Shown piece by piece: positions 6,689 through 14,861 of a stretch of DNA of 64,000 nucleotides. The stretch is taken from positions 62,001 through 126,000 of the forward strand of contig JAFRRH010000022.1 of the NCBI GenBank assembly GCA_017428215.1, read 5' to 3'. This DNA comes from Selenomonadaceae bacterium. Its GTDB lineage: Bacteria > Bacillota > Negativicutes > Selenomonadales > Selenomonadaceae. The notes under the pieces were generated by a model. It worked only from the letters and a program-made list of their open reading frames with translations. It was not told where the DNA came from and made no database searches. A program made the translations under genes and the position numbers. Position 1 is the first letter of the stretch. Each line of letters begins with the position of its first letter.

Positions 6689-9433
6689 TTAAGCCTTTGT
6701 CAACGCTTTGTACATTTTCATTAGCTCCGCTACTACTCGCGCCTCGTCCAAAAAAAATTCCTCGAAACCATATGCCAAAGCTACCGCAAAATCGTTTGCC
6801 TTGTGCGCCAATCGTAATTCGTCGGGCATTGTCTCTTCGTCGTAGAGTTTTGCTAACGTCCAATCTGGGAAATCTGCGCGGACTGCCAATATCTTTTGCG
6901 CCGTCTCCTCTATCATGCGCCGACGCCTCTCCGTTACCGCCGCCCAAATAAATGTATTATACACAACATTTTTTAAATAACTGTAACGAGTTTCAAAACG
7001 TCCACCAAATGCCCTCATCCACGCCATATGTATCGAACTCGTTAATATTCCGAAATGATAAATTTCTGCGCCAGGAATTATCATCATACGATCTGTAACA
7101 ATTTTATTTTTATCAACAAACCCCATTGGAATATAGTAACGCTTTTCAGAACTTATCGAGGGAATAGCGAGAGCAGATTTCGGATTTTTTGTTTCGCGGA
7201 AAAGGTGCGGCGTCTTAACTAATTTTTGACGGTCAGGCGCGCCCTTCAAGCGGTCTTGACGACAAGCCTCAACACGTTCGTCAATGAGCGGGAAATTTTT
7301 TATTTCGTCAAGCGGAAAATCTTTCAACCATAAGCAATAGCGTTTCTTGCCGTTGATGAATTCTTCCGAGCCGATTAATCGCTTGATATATTTTTTGGCG
7401 GCGGGTTCAAGTCGCAAGAAAGTTTCCAAATCGTTAGCCTCGATAATTAAATTTCCGCCGTCAGCAGGGCGATTGCCGGTTATCATTTTTGGTACGTCTT
7501 CTTGAACTGGATTGGCACGCGCCTCGATAAAAATAATTTCGCCGTCGGTTAGATAAAAATTAATGTTGTCAACGATATGAACTTTATCGCCGTCAAAGAT
7601 TTTTTTAGGCTTAGGATTGGGAGCCGAGCTGAACCCGACAACGACGCAATGAACATGCGCCATATTATCGGAGTCGCTAAGCCATTTAAAAGTTCTGTGC
7701 GCAAAGTCTACATGAACGTTAAATTTTTCGTAAAGAATTTTCCAAACATCGGTGCATTGCTCGCCCTGCACGATAGAATTTGTGGAGACGAACGCGCAAC
7801 GAATATCCGTGCCGCGAATAAATTCTGAAGCTTTCCTGTACCAGGCGGCGACGTAATCAATCTTGCCGACTTTAGGATTTTCGCCGTAAGCGAGGCGCAT
7901 ATCAGACTTTTGTTGAGTACTTTGATTGGAGTAGCCGATAAAGGGCGGGTTGCCGATAATGTAATCGACAGCGGGCGCGAAATTTTTCCAATCGACGCGC
8001 AAGGCATTAGCGCAAATAATTCGCCCGTATTTTTTGAGCGGGAAGGCGTCGAGATTAATGTTAAGTTCGCCTTCGGTCTCTTGGAGCATTTGATTTTCGG
8101 CAATCCAAAGAGCAATCTGCGCGACGGCTACAGCAAACGAATTAATTTCAATGCCGTAAAACTGATTGATAGAAACTTTAACTGGGTCGGCGGGCAGTGC
8201 GACGTTCAAAGCGCGAAGTTCTTTAAGGATTTCGTTTTCGAGACGGCGCAGGCTCAAATAAGTTTCAGTTAGGAAATTGCCGCTACCCGCCGCCGGGTCA
8301 AGAAATTTTAGCGCGGCGATTTTATCTTGCAGGTCGAGAAAAGCTTGAGCACGATTTTTTAGACGTTTATTTTTAGCGGCGATAAATTCTTCGTGGAGGT
8401 CGTCGAGAAACAACGGGTCAATGACTTTGTGAATATTTTCGACGCTAGTGTAGTGCATACCGCCTGCGCGGCGAGTTTTGCCGTTAATGATTGATTCAAA
8501 CATTGCGCCGAAAATGGGCGGGCTGATTTTGCGCCAATTTAATTTTTCGGGATTATCGGCGGCAAAAACTGTAGCGATTGGGTCGCCGTCGAAACGATTA
8601 GACGCGGGCAACAGAATTTTTTCTTCAAAAAGTCCGCCGTTGACGTGAGGAAAATTTTTAAGTGCGTCGTCGAAATTATCGCGCTGATTCTTTGGGGTAT
8701 TGAGAACGTCGAAAATTTTTTGCAAAGCGTCGAGGCGTTGCTGAATGTCTTTAGATTTTTGCAGATAGCCGAAAAATTTTTCTCTGTCAAAAATCTGCGC
8801 ATAGGCGGCATAAAAACAAAATACCAAGCGCGTGCAAAGTTTATCGAGAAAATTTTTATAATCTTCGACGCGAGCACGTTTATAATTTTTTTCAAAGGCA
8901 AGGTAAATCGTATCGACAATGCGGGCGGCGTCGGTCGAGATTTTAATTTCGGGCTTAACGTCGGTGATATTCGGGTCAACAAGAAATTTCAGCTTGGGAT
9001 AAAAATAGCGCAGTTCGTACAGCTGAAAATGCATCGGCTGATAAATTTTCAAGCCCAAAATATATTCAAGCGAATACATTTCAACGAGATCATAAATATA
9101 AAATTCGGCGAAGTTGCAAGTAACAATCCAGCGCGGGCGTTCGGAATACGGCAGATTGTCAGCGTAATTTTTCCCCTGCTCAAAAGCTCCGTGCGACAAA
9201 TCCTCGCCGAGTTTTTTTTGTTCGATTAAAACTTTTGTCCTTGCAATGTAGCCGTCGATATAATTTGTTTGCTCGTTGATTTTAACCGGCTTTTCAAAGT
9301 CGATAATTTTTTCAGGCTCCGCGACGTTCAAAACTCTTTGGAGCAAAGCCAGCCAAAACTTTGAAGTCTCGCCTTTCTCGTAGCCGCGTTCGTGCCAATA
9401 GCGTGCAAATTCTCTTGCGGCGTCTTCGCTCAT
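6689..9433 (-). CDS. MmeI-like type IIL/IIG restriction-modification enzyme
   Basis: 914-residue single-chain enzyme predicted to methylate adenine and cut DNA. The N-terminal nuclease-like part carries D60-x10-E71-x-K73. The methyltransferase part has motif I FLDPAAGSGNF (377-387) and the N6-adenine motif NPPF (495-498). A specificity region and a C-terminal MmeI-type ERRRRMIEETAQKIL segment follow. Length and order fit MmeI/YeeA relatives. The ATG overlaps the ACP stop by four bases (ATGA), so translation is coupled to an operon running from dapB. The 3' end overlaps an antisense-RNA promoter of the toxin-like cluster. The recognition site cannot be predicted. Confidence 0.88.
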   Translation of the reverse strand: MSEDAAREFARYWHERGYEKGETSKFWLALLQRVLNVAEPEKIIDFEKPVKINEQTNYIDGYIARTKVLIEQKKLGEDLSHGAFEQGKNYADNLPYSERPRWIVTCNFAEFYIYDLVEMYSLEYILGLKIYQPMHFQLYELRYFYPKLKFLVDPNITDVKPEIKISTDAARIVDTIYLAFEKNYKRARVEDYKNFLDKLCTRLVFCFYAAYAQIFDREKFFGYLQKSKDIQQRLDALQKIFDVLNTPKNQRDNFDDALKNFPHVNGGLFEEKILLPASNRFDGDPIATVFAADNPEKLNWRKISPPIFGAMFESIINGKTRRAGGMHYTSVENIHKVIDPLFLDDLHEEFIAAKNKRLKNRAQAFLDLQDKIAALKFLDPAAGSGNFLTETYLSLRRLENEILKELRALNVALPADPVKVSINQFYGIEINSFAVAVAQIALWIAENQMLQETEGELNINLDAFPLKKYGRIICANALRVDWKNFAPAVDYIIGNPPFIGYSNQSTQQKSDMRLAYGENPKVGKIDYVAAWYRKASEFIRGTDIRCAFVSTNSIVQGEQCTDVWKILYEKFNVHVDFAHRTFKWLSDSDNMAHVHCVVVGFSSAPNPKPKKIFDGDKVHIVDNINFYLTDGEIIFIEARANPVQEDVPKMITGNRPADGGNLIIEANDLETFLRLEPAAKKYIKRLIGSEEFINGKKRYCLWLKDFPLDEIKNFPLIDERVEACRQDRLKGAPDRQKLVKTPHLFRETKNPKSALAIPSISSEKRYYIPMGFVDKNKIVTDRMMIIPGAEIYHFGILTSSIHMAWMRAFGGRFETRYSYLKNVVYNTFIWAAVTERRRRMIEETAQKILAVRADFPDWTLAKLYDEETMPDELRLAHKANDFAVALAYGFEEFFLDEARVVAELMKMYKALTKA

Positions 9434-9654
9434 TTTTTATCCGTTGCCAACTTGAATAAATCTTCAACAGTCTGCGCGGATTTAATTTGTTCGGGCGTAA
9501 GTCTACGATTGAGTTTGGAATCGCAGAACGAAAAGAACGATACCATGCTCAACGAGTCCCAATCTTCCACGTCTGCCAGTTTTGTAGACAAATTTATTTC
9601 GGCGTCCGTGTCCATTATGTCTGCAAGTTTTTTTACGAATTCTTCAGCTGTCAT
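9430..9654 (-). CDS. Acyl carrier protein
   Basis: 74-residue acidic four-helix carrier protein with the phosphopantetheine attachment motif DWDSLSMV (serine 34). It carries acyl or other thioester groups for a partner enzyme. It lies between a NeuD/PglD-like acetyltransferase (12 bp upstream) and the restriction-modification gene, which it overlaps. No fatty acid genes are adjacent, so it is probably a specialised ACP rather than the housekeeping AcpP. It may serve the acetyltransferase or a surface-glycan pathway, which is inference. Confidence 0.85.
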   Translation of the reverse strand: MTAEEFVKKLADIMDTDAEINLSTKLADVEDWDSLSMVSFFSFCDSKLNRRLTPEQIKSAQTVEDLFKLATDKK

Positions 9655-9666
9655 AAAATTTTCCTC

Positions 9667-10302
9667 CTAAATTTCGATTGCGGGATTGCCAAAAACTGTT
9701 GTACCTGCGCGGACTTTTTTTAATACTACACAGCCCGCGCCAATCGTCGCGCCGTCACCAACTTTAGCTTTTGGAAGTATAACCGCGCCACTCCCGATAA
9801 AAACTTCCACGCCAATTTTACAGCTACCAGAAATTGCGACGTGCGGCATTATGCAACTAAAATTTCCAATCTGCGCATCGTGCCCGATAATCGTCTGTGC
9901 ATTGACGGCAACAAAATCGCCAATTTGCGCCCGTTCACTTATCCCGACGAAAGGAGAAATTATCACGCCGCGACCAATCTTAGCCGTCGGAACAATTTCT
10001 GCAAGCGTGTTGATAATGTTGATGAATTCTCCGCCGCGAGCCAAAATTTTTTCGACGAGAACTTTACGCGCCTTAGGCGAACCGACAGCGCAAGTAAACA
10101 CATCGTCCGCGCAGATTTCGTAAGTGTTCACGTCGCCCAAAACTTTAGCGGGCAAAAGTTCATAAGCCTCCGTCGCAAGTTTAATATCGCCGTCGAGAAA
10201 ACCTTTTATCTGCCAGTCAACGCCAAAGTCCAAAGCTTTTTGCGCGTGCCAATAAATTTCTCTGGCAAAACCTCCGACGCCTATAATTACTAAATTCTTC
10301 AT
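9667..10302 (-). CDS. NeuD/PglD-like sugar O-/N-acetyltransferase
   Basis: 211 residues. N-terminal Rossmann-like segment MKNLVIIGVGGFAREI, then a left-handed beta-helix of hexapeptide repeats from about residue 100 (VPTAKIGRGVIISPFVGIS, AQIGDFVAVNAQTIIGHDAQIG, KVGDGATIGAGCVVLKKV) ending in TTVFGNPA. This plan is typical of NeuD/PglD, which acetylate sialic acid or UDP-sugars with acetyl-CoA. The GHDAQIG histidine is the usual catalytic site. The gene is seven bases after the membrane protein and is followed by an ACP. The exact sugar is unknown. Confidence 0.85.
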   Translation of the reverse strand: MKNLVIIGVGGFAREIYWHAQKALDFGVDWQIKGFLDGDIKLATEAYELLPAKVLGDVNTYEICADDVFTCAVGSPKARKVLVEKILARGGEFINIINTLAEIVPTAKIGRGVIISPFVGISERAQIGDFVAVNAQTIIGHDAQIGNFSCIMPHVAISGSCKIGVEVFIGSGAVILPKAKVGDGATIGAGCVVLKKVRAGTTVFGNPAIEI

Positions 10303-10309
10303 GAGATAA

Positions 10310-10933
10310 TCACCTTAAAAATTTTTTATCGATAAAGAAAGTTATCAGCGCGAAAAAAATTACGCCGCCGACAATCAGCAACATAAACAGCGGCGCGGCT
10401 AAATCCGTCGCAGGCGTCGCAAAAATATGCTTCATTAAAATTCGGTCGTGGACGCGATTAAAAAATAATCCGAACGCTCCGATTATCGACAACACCACGA
10501 TTGCCACGTTGAAAAAATTTTTTACTTTGGAAAATCGTTGTCGCAGTTCTTGCGCGTGAAATCCCAAATGCGCTCCGATTAAAATCATCATCATATAAGG
10601 TATCGCGACGTGCAGTTGATGAATTGTCATGTTGCGCCGCAATTCTAAGCTCACAACGTCCGTAAAAAGATAATTCGACATGCAGACGCCCGCAAATAAA
10701 ATTATCACCGAACCGATTGCCAATGCAAAATCTATTGTGACTATGAAAAATTTTCGCGGCGTTATTTTTTTGAACAGCGACTTAAACCGACGGAAATTTA
10801 TCGCGACGTGTACGATAATCACCAAAGCCATTGCCACGCCTAAAATTTCGTGCAAGATTTTTGGCAAGTGATGAAAGCTCAGCTCTGCAACGAATAATGC
10901 AAATAAAATTACGTCGAGTAAAAATTTTTTCAT
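10310..10933 (-). CDS. DUF4405-like integral membrane protein, possible b-type haem
   Basis: About 207 residues starting MKKFLLDVILF one base after the dapB stop. An in-frame upstream extension would run into dapB and is less likely. Four to five hydrophobic helices are visible, with histidines inside or next to them (HHLPKILHE, IIVHVAIN, MTIHQLHVAIP, GAHLGFHAQ), the pattern of DUF4405/cytochrome b-type proteins that ligate haem. No partner reductase is nearby. Third gene from the end of the dapB-to-restriction enzyme operon. Function not known. Confidence 0.7.
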   Translation of the reverse strand: MKKFLLDVILFALFVAELSFHHLPKILHEILGVAMALVIIVHVAINFRRFKSLFKKITPRKFFIVTIDFALAIGSVIILFAGVCMSNYLFTDVVSLELRRNMTIHQLHVAIPYMMMILIGAHLGFHAQELRQRFSKVKNFFNVAIVVLSIIGAFGLFFNRVHDRILMKHIFATPATDLAAPLFMLLIVGGVIFFALITFFIDKKFLR

Positions 10934-10934
10934 T

Positions 10935-11699
10935 TTAATCCAAAAGTTTATCCAGACCAACAGTCAGCCCGCGCAGATTGCGAACTTTTTTGCAAGCGAG
11001 GACAACGCCAGGCATAAAAGAATCTCTACCTGTCGAATCATGGCGGATTGTGAGCGTTTGACCAATCCCGCCAAATATAACTTCTTGATGAGCGACGTAT
11101 CCAGGCAATCGCACGCTGTGAATTTTTATGCCGTCAAAATCTGCGCCGCGAGCGTGCGGAAGTCGCTCTTCTTCGTCGGGGTGTCCTTGCTTATGCGACG
11201 GGCGAACTTCGGAAATCAATTTAGCAGTAAGTTCAGCGGTACCAGACGGCGCGTCAAGTTTTTTATCGTGGTGCAGTTCGATAATCTCAACGTCGGGCAT
11301 ATACTTTGCAATTCTTTGAGCCGTCAACATCATCAGCACCGCGCCCAATGCAAAATTCGGGGCGATAAATGCGGGCGTATCATTAGCTTCAGCCGCCGCA
11401 CGAATTTTTTCTTTATCGTCATCGCTTAATCCCGTCGTGCCGACTACCGGCGAAACTTTATTGGCGAGCGCAGTCATTACGTTATCGAAGACAACATTTG
11501 GGCGCGTGAAGTCAACCATAACATCGGGCGAAAATTTTTTCAACGCGGCGTCGAGATTCGTTTCGACTTTCGTGCCGTCAACTTCGCCCTCGAAAGCGTC
11601 AACTGCTCCGACCAATTCCAATTCCGAATCCGCCTTTACTGCGGCAACAACCGTGCGTCCCATGCGACCGAGTGCGCCGTTAACCAAAACTCTAATCAT
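10935..11699 (-). CDS. dapB: 4-hydroxy-tetrahydrodipicolinate reductase
   Basis: 254 residues, the usual length. It reduces the dapA product with NAD(P)H in lysine and meso-diaminopimelate synthesis in the cytosol. Seen: the nucleotide loop VNGALGRMGRTV (6-17), the catalytic and substrate segment ELHHDKKLDAPSGTA (the HH pair and the K of the family), and a C-terminal FGGIGQTLTIRHDSTGRDSF. Start ATG at 11699 behind AGGAGG. First gene of a five-gene minus-strand run that ends with the restriction-modification enzyme. Confidence 0.97.
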   Translation of the reverse strand: MIRVLVNGALGRMGRTVVAAVKADSELELVGAVDAFEGEVDGTKVETNLDAALKKFSPDVMVDFTRPNVVFDNVMTALANKVSPVVGTTGLSDDDKEKIRAAAEANDTPAFIAPNFALGAVLMMLTAQRIAKYMPDVEIIELHHDKKLDAPSGTAELTAKLISEVRPSHKQGHPDEEERLPHARGADFDGIKIHSVRLPGYVAHQEVIFGGIGQTLTIRHDSTGRDSFMPGVVLACKKVRNLRGLTVGLDKLLD

Positions 11700-11767
11700 T
11701 TTGAAGCCTCCTAAGTTTTTGGTAAATTATAGTTCAAGACATTGTATTTGCAAAGGGTAAAAAGTGC

Positions 11768-11797
11768 TTGCGCCGATTGATTTTTAGCTGTTAAAAT
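11768..11797 (+). promoter_or_regulatory. Possible promoter of mqnC
   Basis: TTGCGC, 18-bp spacer, TAAAAT, about 34 bp before the TTG start. Weak -35; listed because it is the only plausible site in the dapB-mqnC gap. Confidence 0.4.
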
Positions 11798-11830
11798 AAC
11801 CATAAAGAATTTTAAGCGAGGCGACTAAAT

Positions 11831-12856
11831 TTGAGACTGACGAGCGGCGAGGCATTGAAACTTTTCACGGACGGCGATTTATTGGAACTGGGCAAGGCGG
11901 CAAATGCTATCCGCAAAAAAAAATTCGGCGACGTAACAACTTTTATTATCGACCGAAATATAAATTATACAAATGTCTGCAAGAACGAATGCAAATTCTG
12001 CGCGTTTTGGCGGCGTGCTAATCAAAAGGGTGCGTATCTTTTAACGCACGAAGAAATTTTGCAAAAGGTTCGTGAGACCGTCGCGGCGGGCGGTACGCAA
12101 CTTATGATTCAAGGCGGCTTGCACCCCGATTTACCTTTGAGCTACTACGAAGACATGCTCCGCCTTATCAAGAAAAATTTCGATATAACGATTCATTCGT
12201 TTACGGCGACGGAAATTCAACACTTCGCTAACTGCGCGGGCTTGTCAATTTTAGAAACTCTTAAGCGTCTTCAGGCGGCAGGTTTGGACAGTTTGCCAGG
12301 CGGTGGCGCGGAAATTCTTGTCGACGACATTAGAAAAAAAATCAGTCCGAAAAAAATTATGACGGACGATTGGTTAAATGTCATGCGGGCGGCTCATTCA
12401 ATCGGCATGAAGTCAACCGCAACTATGGTTATCGGCTTCGGTGAAACTTTAGCTCAACGCCTCGAACACATGGAAAAAATCCGCGACTTGCAGGACGAGA
12501 CTGGCGGCTTTCGTGCGTTTATCACGTGGACTTATCAGCCGAAAAATACCGCGCTCGGCGGCGAAAAAGTTTCCGCGCAGGATTACATGAAAACGCTTTC
12601 CATGACGCGAATTTTTATGGATAATGTCGAACATATTCAAGGCTCGTGGGTCACGCAAGGCGAACGAATTGGGCAGTTGACGTTGGCTTTTGGCGCAGAT
12701 GATTTAGGCTCAATTATGTTGGAGGAAAATGTCGTTCGGGCGGCGGGCACGTCCTTTGAAATGTCTACGCGAAAAATGATTGATTTAATTCGCTCGGCAG
12801 GAAAAATTCCCGCTCAACGAAATACTAAGTATGAGCTAATAGCTGTTAGCTTCTAG
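11831..12856 (+). CDS. mqnC: Cyclic dehypoxanthinyl futalosine synthase
   Basis: 341-residue radical SAM enzyme of the futalosine menaquinone pathway; it cyclises dehypoxanthinyl futalosine. The 4Fe-4S/SAM motif is CKNECKFC (CxxxCxxC). MIQGGLHPDLPLSYYEDML and HSFTATEI are typical of MqnC/MqnE, and the mid-protein LPGGGAEILVDDIRKKISPKK favours MqnC. The start is TTG at 11831. The last ~7 codons (YELIAVSF) fall inside a simple repeat built on AGCT, so the true C-terminus seems to have been overwritten or extended by the repeat. No other mqn genes are in the window. Confidence 0.9.
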   Translation: MRLTSGEALKLFTDGDLLELGKAANAIRKKKFGDVTTFIIDRNINYTNVCKNECKFCAFWRRANQKGAYLLTHEEILQKVRETVAAGGTQLMIQGGLHPDLPLSYYEDMLRLIKKNFDITIHSFTATEIQHFANCAGLSILETLKRLQAAGLDSLPGGGAEILVDDIRKKISPKKIMTDDWLNVMRAAHSIGMKSTATMVIGFGETLAQRLEHMEKIRDLQDETGGFRAFITWTYQPKNTALGGEKVSAQDYMKTLSMTRIFMDNVEHIQGSWVTQGERIGQLTLAFGADDLGSIMLEENVVRAAGTSFEMSTRKMIDLIRSAGKIPAQRNTKYELIAVSF

Positions 12857-12920
12857 CTTCTAGCTTCTAGCTGTTAGAAAAACCCTTATCAGCTACCAGC
12901 TAATAGCTATCAGCTAAACA
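12832..12920 (+). repeat. AGCT-based simple repeat and imperfect hairpin
   Basis: Four consecutive TAGCTTC/TTAGCTTC units are flanked by AGCTGTTAG, then after AAAAACCC come CAGCTACCAGCTAATAGCTATCAGCTAA. The two halves are roughly inverted copies (TAGCTGTTAG vs CTATCAGCTA). It overlaps the 3' end of mqnC and stops just before the ribosome site of the next gene. Confidence 0.7.
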
Positions 12921-12932
12921 GGAGGTGAGGCG

Positions 12933-14009
12933 TTGGACGATAAAGATAAAAAATCTTGCGACCTACAGGAGAACTTGAGGAAGATGATGCAGACGACAAA
13001 AAAATCTGACCTTGAGCGAGCGTTGCAAAAAATGATGCAGACAACTAAATCAACCGATTTAAAAAATGCATTTGAAAAAATGATTCACGTCACACGCTCA
13101 TTTGACCAGGAAGTTGAACAGCGGCAGAAAGAAAGCGAAAAAAATATCGCCGACGCCTTCCAAAAAATGATTCGGCTGTCGCGTTCACTGGAGCTTGAAA
13201 ACGAAGAGCAAATTGCTCGCGAAGAGGCAGAAAAAGAAGCGGAAGCCAAACGCAACGAGAAAAAACTTGATAAAGTAAAGAAAAAAGTTCCGCGCAGAAT
13301 TCGGAGTTTCCCCGCCGCATTTAAACGCAATCCAAAAGCTGTAATAAAATATTTTCTCGGAATGGCATTGGGGCGCGTGCTGGCGATTGTGCTTTACGTT
13401 TTAATGGCATTTATCCCAGCGTTGCCGATACCCGACGCCGTAGCAAATATGAGTAAACCGCCGGCAATTTTCGGAACGGCGTTTAATTCAATGCGCTCGT
13501 TTTTCACGGACGTAAACCCGCAAATGATAATGGCGACGATAACGAACATTCCGACGGATATAAATAAAATTTTGCAGAAAGTCGGCGAGTTCTTTACGTT
13601 TTATGCAAAGCGGGCGGGCGCGTTCGCAGTCAAAGCAATTCGGCATCCAAAACTTGCCTTTGAAGACGTGCGCAAAAAATTTCGCGAAAAAGCTCCGTTG
13701 TTTATAAGATTGGCGCGGGCGGCGTTCGGCGTGGCGTTTTCGTTTATATTGATAAAGTTGGCGATGATTTTCCTGTTGCCGCTGTTCGGCGGTATTGCGA
13801 TAACGGTTTTGGGAATAAAAGTTTCGATAATTCTGTTCGTAATAGCGAGAATGATTGCGGACAAAGTCGGCGAGCTTATCGGAAAATATATCTTTAAAGG
13901 CGGCGTAAAATTTTTCAACGTGGCAAGACGAGTTCGCGAGGCACAAATTGTAAAAGTAATTGGCGATTATCTTAAGGAGTGGCTCAATCAGGCTACAAAT
14001 AAAAAATGA
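12933..14009 (+). CDS. Repeat-bearing membrane protein of unknown function
   Basis: 358 residues, TTG start behind GGAGGTGA. The first ~85 residues hold four degenerate 20-25-residue units sharing (A/L)xKM(M/I)xxT(K/R)S and alternating with LxxA, seen as LRKMMQTTKKSDLERALQ, LQKMMQTTKSTDLKNAFE, FEKMIHVTRSFDQEVEQ and FQKMIRLSRSLELENEE. A highly charged coiled-coil-like stretch (EEQIAREEAEKEAEAKRNEKK) follows, and then several hydrophobic segments between about 135 and 325. I do not recognise a family. The layout suggests a cytoplasmic repeat/coiled-coil domain anchored in the membrane. It is convergent with the 91-residue gene downstream. Confidence 0.65.
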   Translation: MDDKDKKSCDLQENLRKMMQTTKKSDLERALQKMMQTTKSTDLKNAFEKMIHVTRSFDQEVEQRQKESEKNIADAFQKMIRLSRSLELENEEQIAREEAEKEAEAKRNEKKLDKVKKKVPRRIRSFPAAFKRNPKAVIKYFLGMALGRVLAIVLYVLMAFIPALPIPDAVANMSKPPAIFGTAFNSMRSFFTDVNPQMIMATITNIPTDINKILQKVGEFFTFYAKRAGAFAVKAIRHPKLAFEDVRKKFREKAPLFIRLARAAFGVAFSFILIKLAMIFLLPLFGGIAITVLGIKVSIILFVIARMIADKVGELIGKYIFKGGVKFFNVARRVREAQIVKVIGDYLKEWLNQATNKK

Positions 14010-14030
14010 CGCGCACGGCGTCCAAAGCTC

Positions 14031-14306
14031 TCAAATTTCCCTTAAAAATCCACTGACCATTAAAAAACTTACACCCAAGAAAACTACGCAACCGAGAACG
14101 AAAACTATCCAATCGGGCTTGTACCTCCAAATAATTTCGCCGCTCAATTTTTCAAGTGACAGTTCAGAATTTTTTTCGGCGACCGGCAGATAAATTAATG
14201 CGCCGAGCATAAGTCCAAAAAATAAAATGCCAACCATGCCGATAATTACGTCCATTGGCGGCATTTCAAACAAACCCGAAAATGCGTCGCTTATGGAATT
14301 TTCCAT
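14031..14306 (-). CDS. Small two-helix membrane protein
   Basis: 91 residues with hydrophobic segments at about 19-43 (VIIGMVGILFFGLMLGALIYL) and 68-88 (WIVFVLGCVVFLGVSFLMVS), linked by a charged loop. Begins three bases after the nrdG stop, so it is probably in the same operon. No family recognised. Confidence 0.6.
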   Translation of the reverse strand: MENSISDAFSGLFEMPPMDVIIGMVGILFFGLMLGALIYLPVAEKNSELSLEKLSGEIIWRYKPDWIVFVLGCVVFLGVSFLMVSGFLREI

Positions 14307-14309
14307 TAT

Positions 14310-14804
14310 TCAACCTCCGATTTCTGACCAAAGTACAATTTTATTTTGCTCATAAGTTTTTTTAACGTCAATGATTCGTTGATTGCGCGAGCCGCGAAAT
14401 TGTAATTCTAAATCCCTCAAGCTCAAAATAAATTCGCCGTCAATCAGCACGTCGATATTTTCAAGCAGAGGCGCGGCGTCGGTTGGTAATTCCTCAAAAA
14501 TATATCCCGTGTAGCACCAGACACTTAGTCCAAGATTTTTAGCGGCACGAGCAAGTTCAGTAGCCGCGCAGATTTGCAAAAACGGTTCGCCGCCCGTCAA
14601 CGTTATCCCGTCTAAAAGCGGATTTTTTTTTATCGCGGAAATGATTTCTTCCGTGTCGATTAGCCGTCCGCCGTCAAGTGCGTGCGTATCGGGATTGTGA
14701 CAGCCTTCGCAATTTCGTTGGCAGCCCTGCATGAAAATTGCAAAGCGAATTCCGTCGCCGTCAACATAACTTTCTGGCACAAGCCCCGCAATACGAATTT
14801 GCAA
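14310..14804 (-). CDS. nrdG: Anaerobic ribonucleotide reductase activating protein (NrdG-like)
   Basis: Radical SAM activase that installs the glycyl radical on class III ribonucleotide reductase. Seen: VDGDGIRFAIFMQGC, the cluster motif CQRNCEGCHNPDTH (CxxxCxxCHN), GITLTGGEPFLQ and VWCYTGY, all NrdG signatures. I place the start at TTG 14804 (LQIRIAGLVPESY) because GGAGG lies eight bases ahead; the longer open frame upstream runs into the aspS terminator. The length, 164, fits the family. No nrdD is in the window, so the target reductase is elsewhere. Confidence 0.85.
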   Translation of the reverse strand: MQIRIAGLVPESYVDGDGIRFAIFMQGCQRNCEGCHNPDTHALDGGRLIDTEEIISAIKKNPLLDGITLTGGEPFLQICAATELARAAKNLGLSVWCYTGYIFEELPTDAAPLLENIDVLIDGEFILSLRDLELQFRGSRNQRIIDVKKTYEQNKIVLWSEIGG

Positions 14805-14861
14805 ATCAATCAACCTCCGCCGTCGATTATAATTCTTCGCCCCGTTAGCGTCAACGAAAAA

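Noticed and set aside
5210..6690. Reading the hairpin-rich gap as a riboswitch, REP/BIME array or IS remnant
   Set aside because: The hairpins come with paired promoters, short ORFs with SDs, and repeats shared with ORF starts; no transposase pieces or terminal repeats, and no known riboswitch core.
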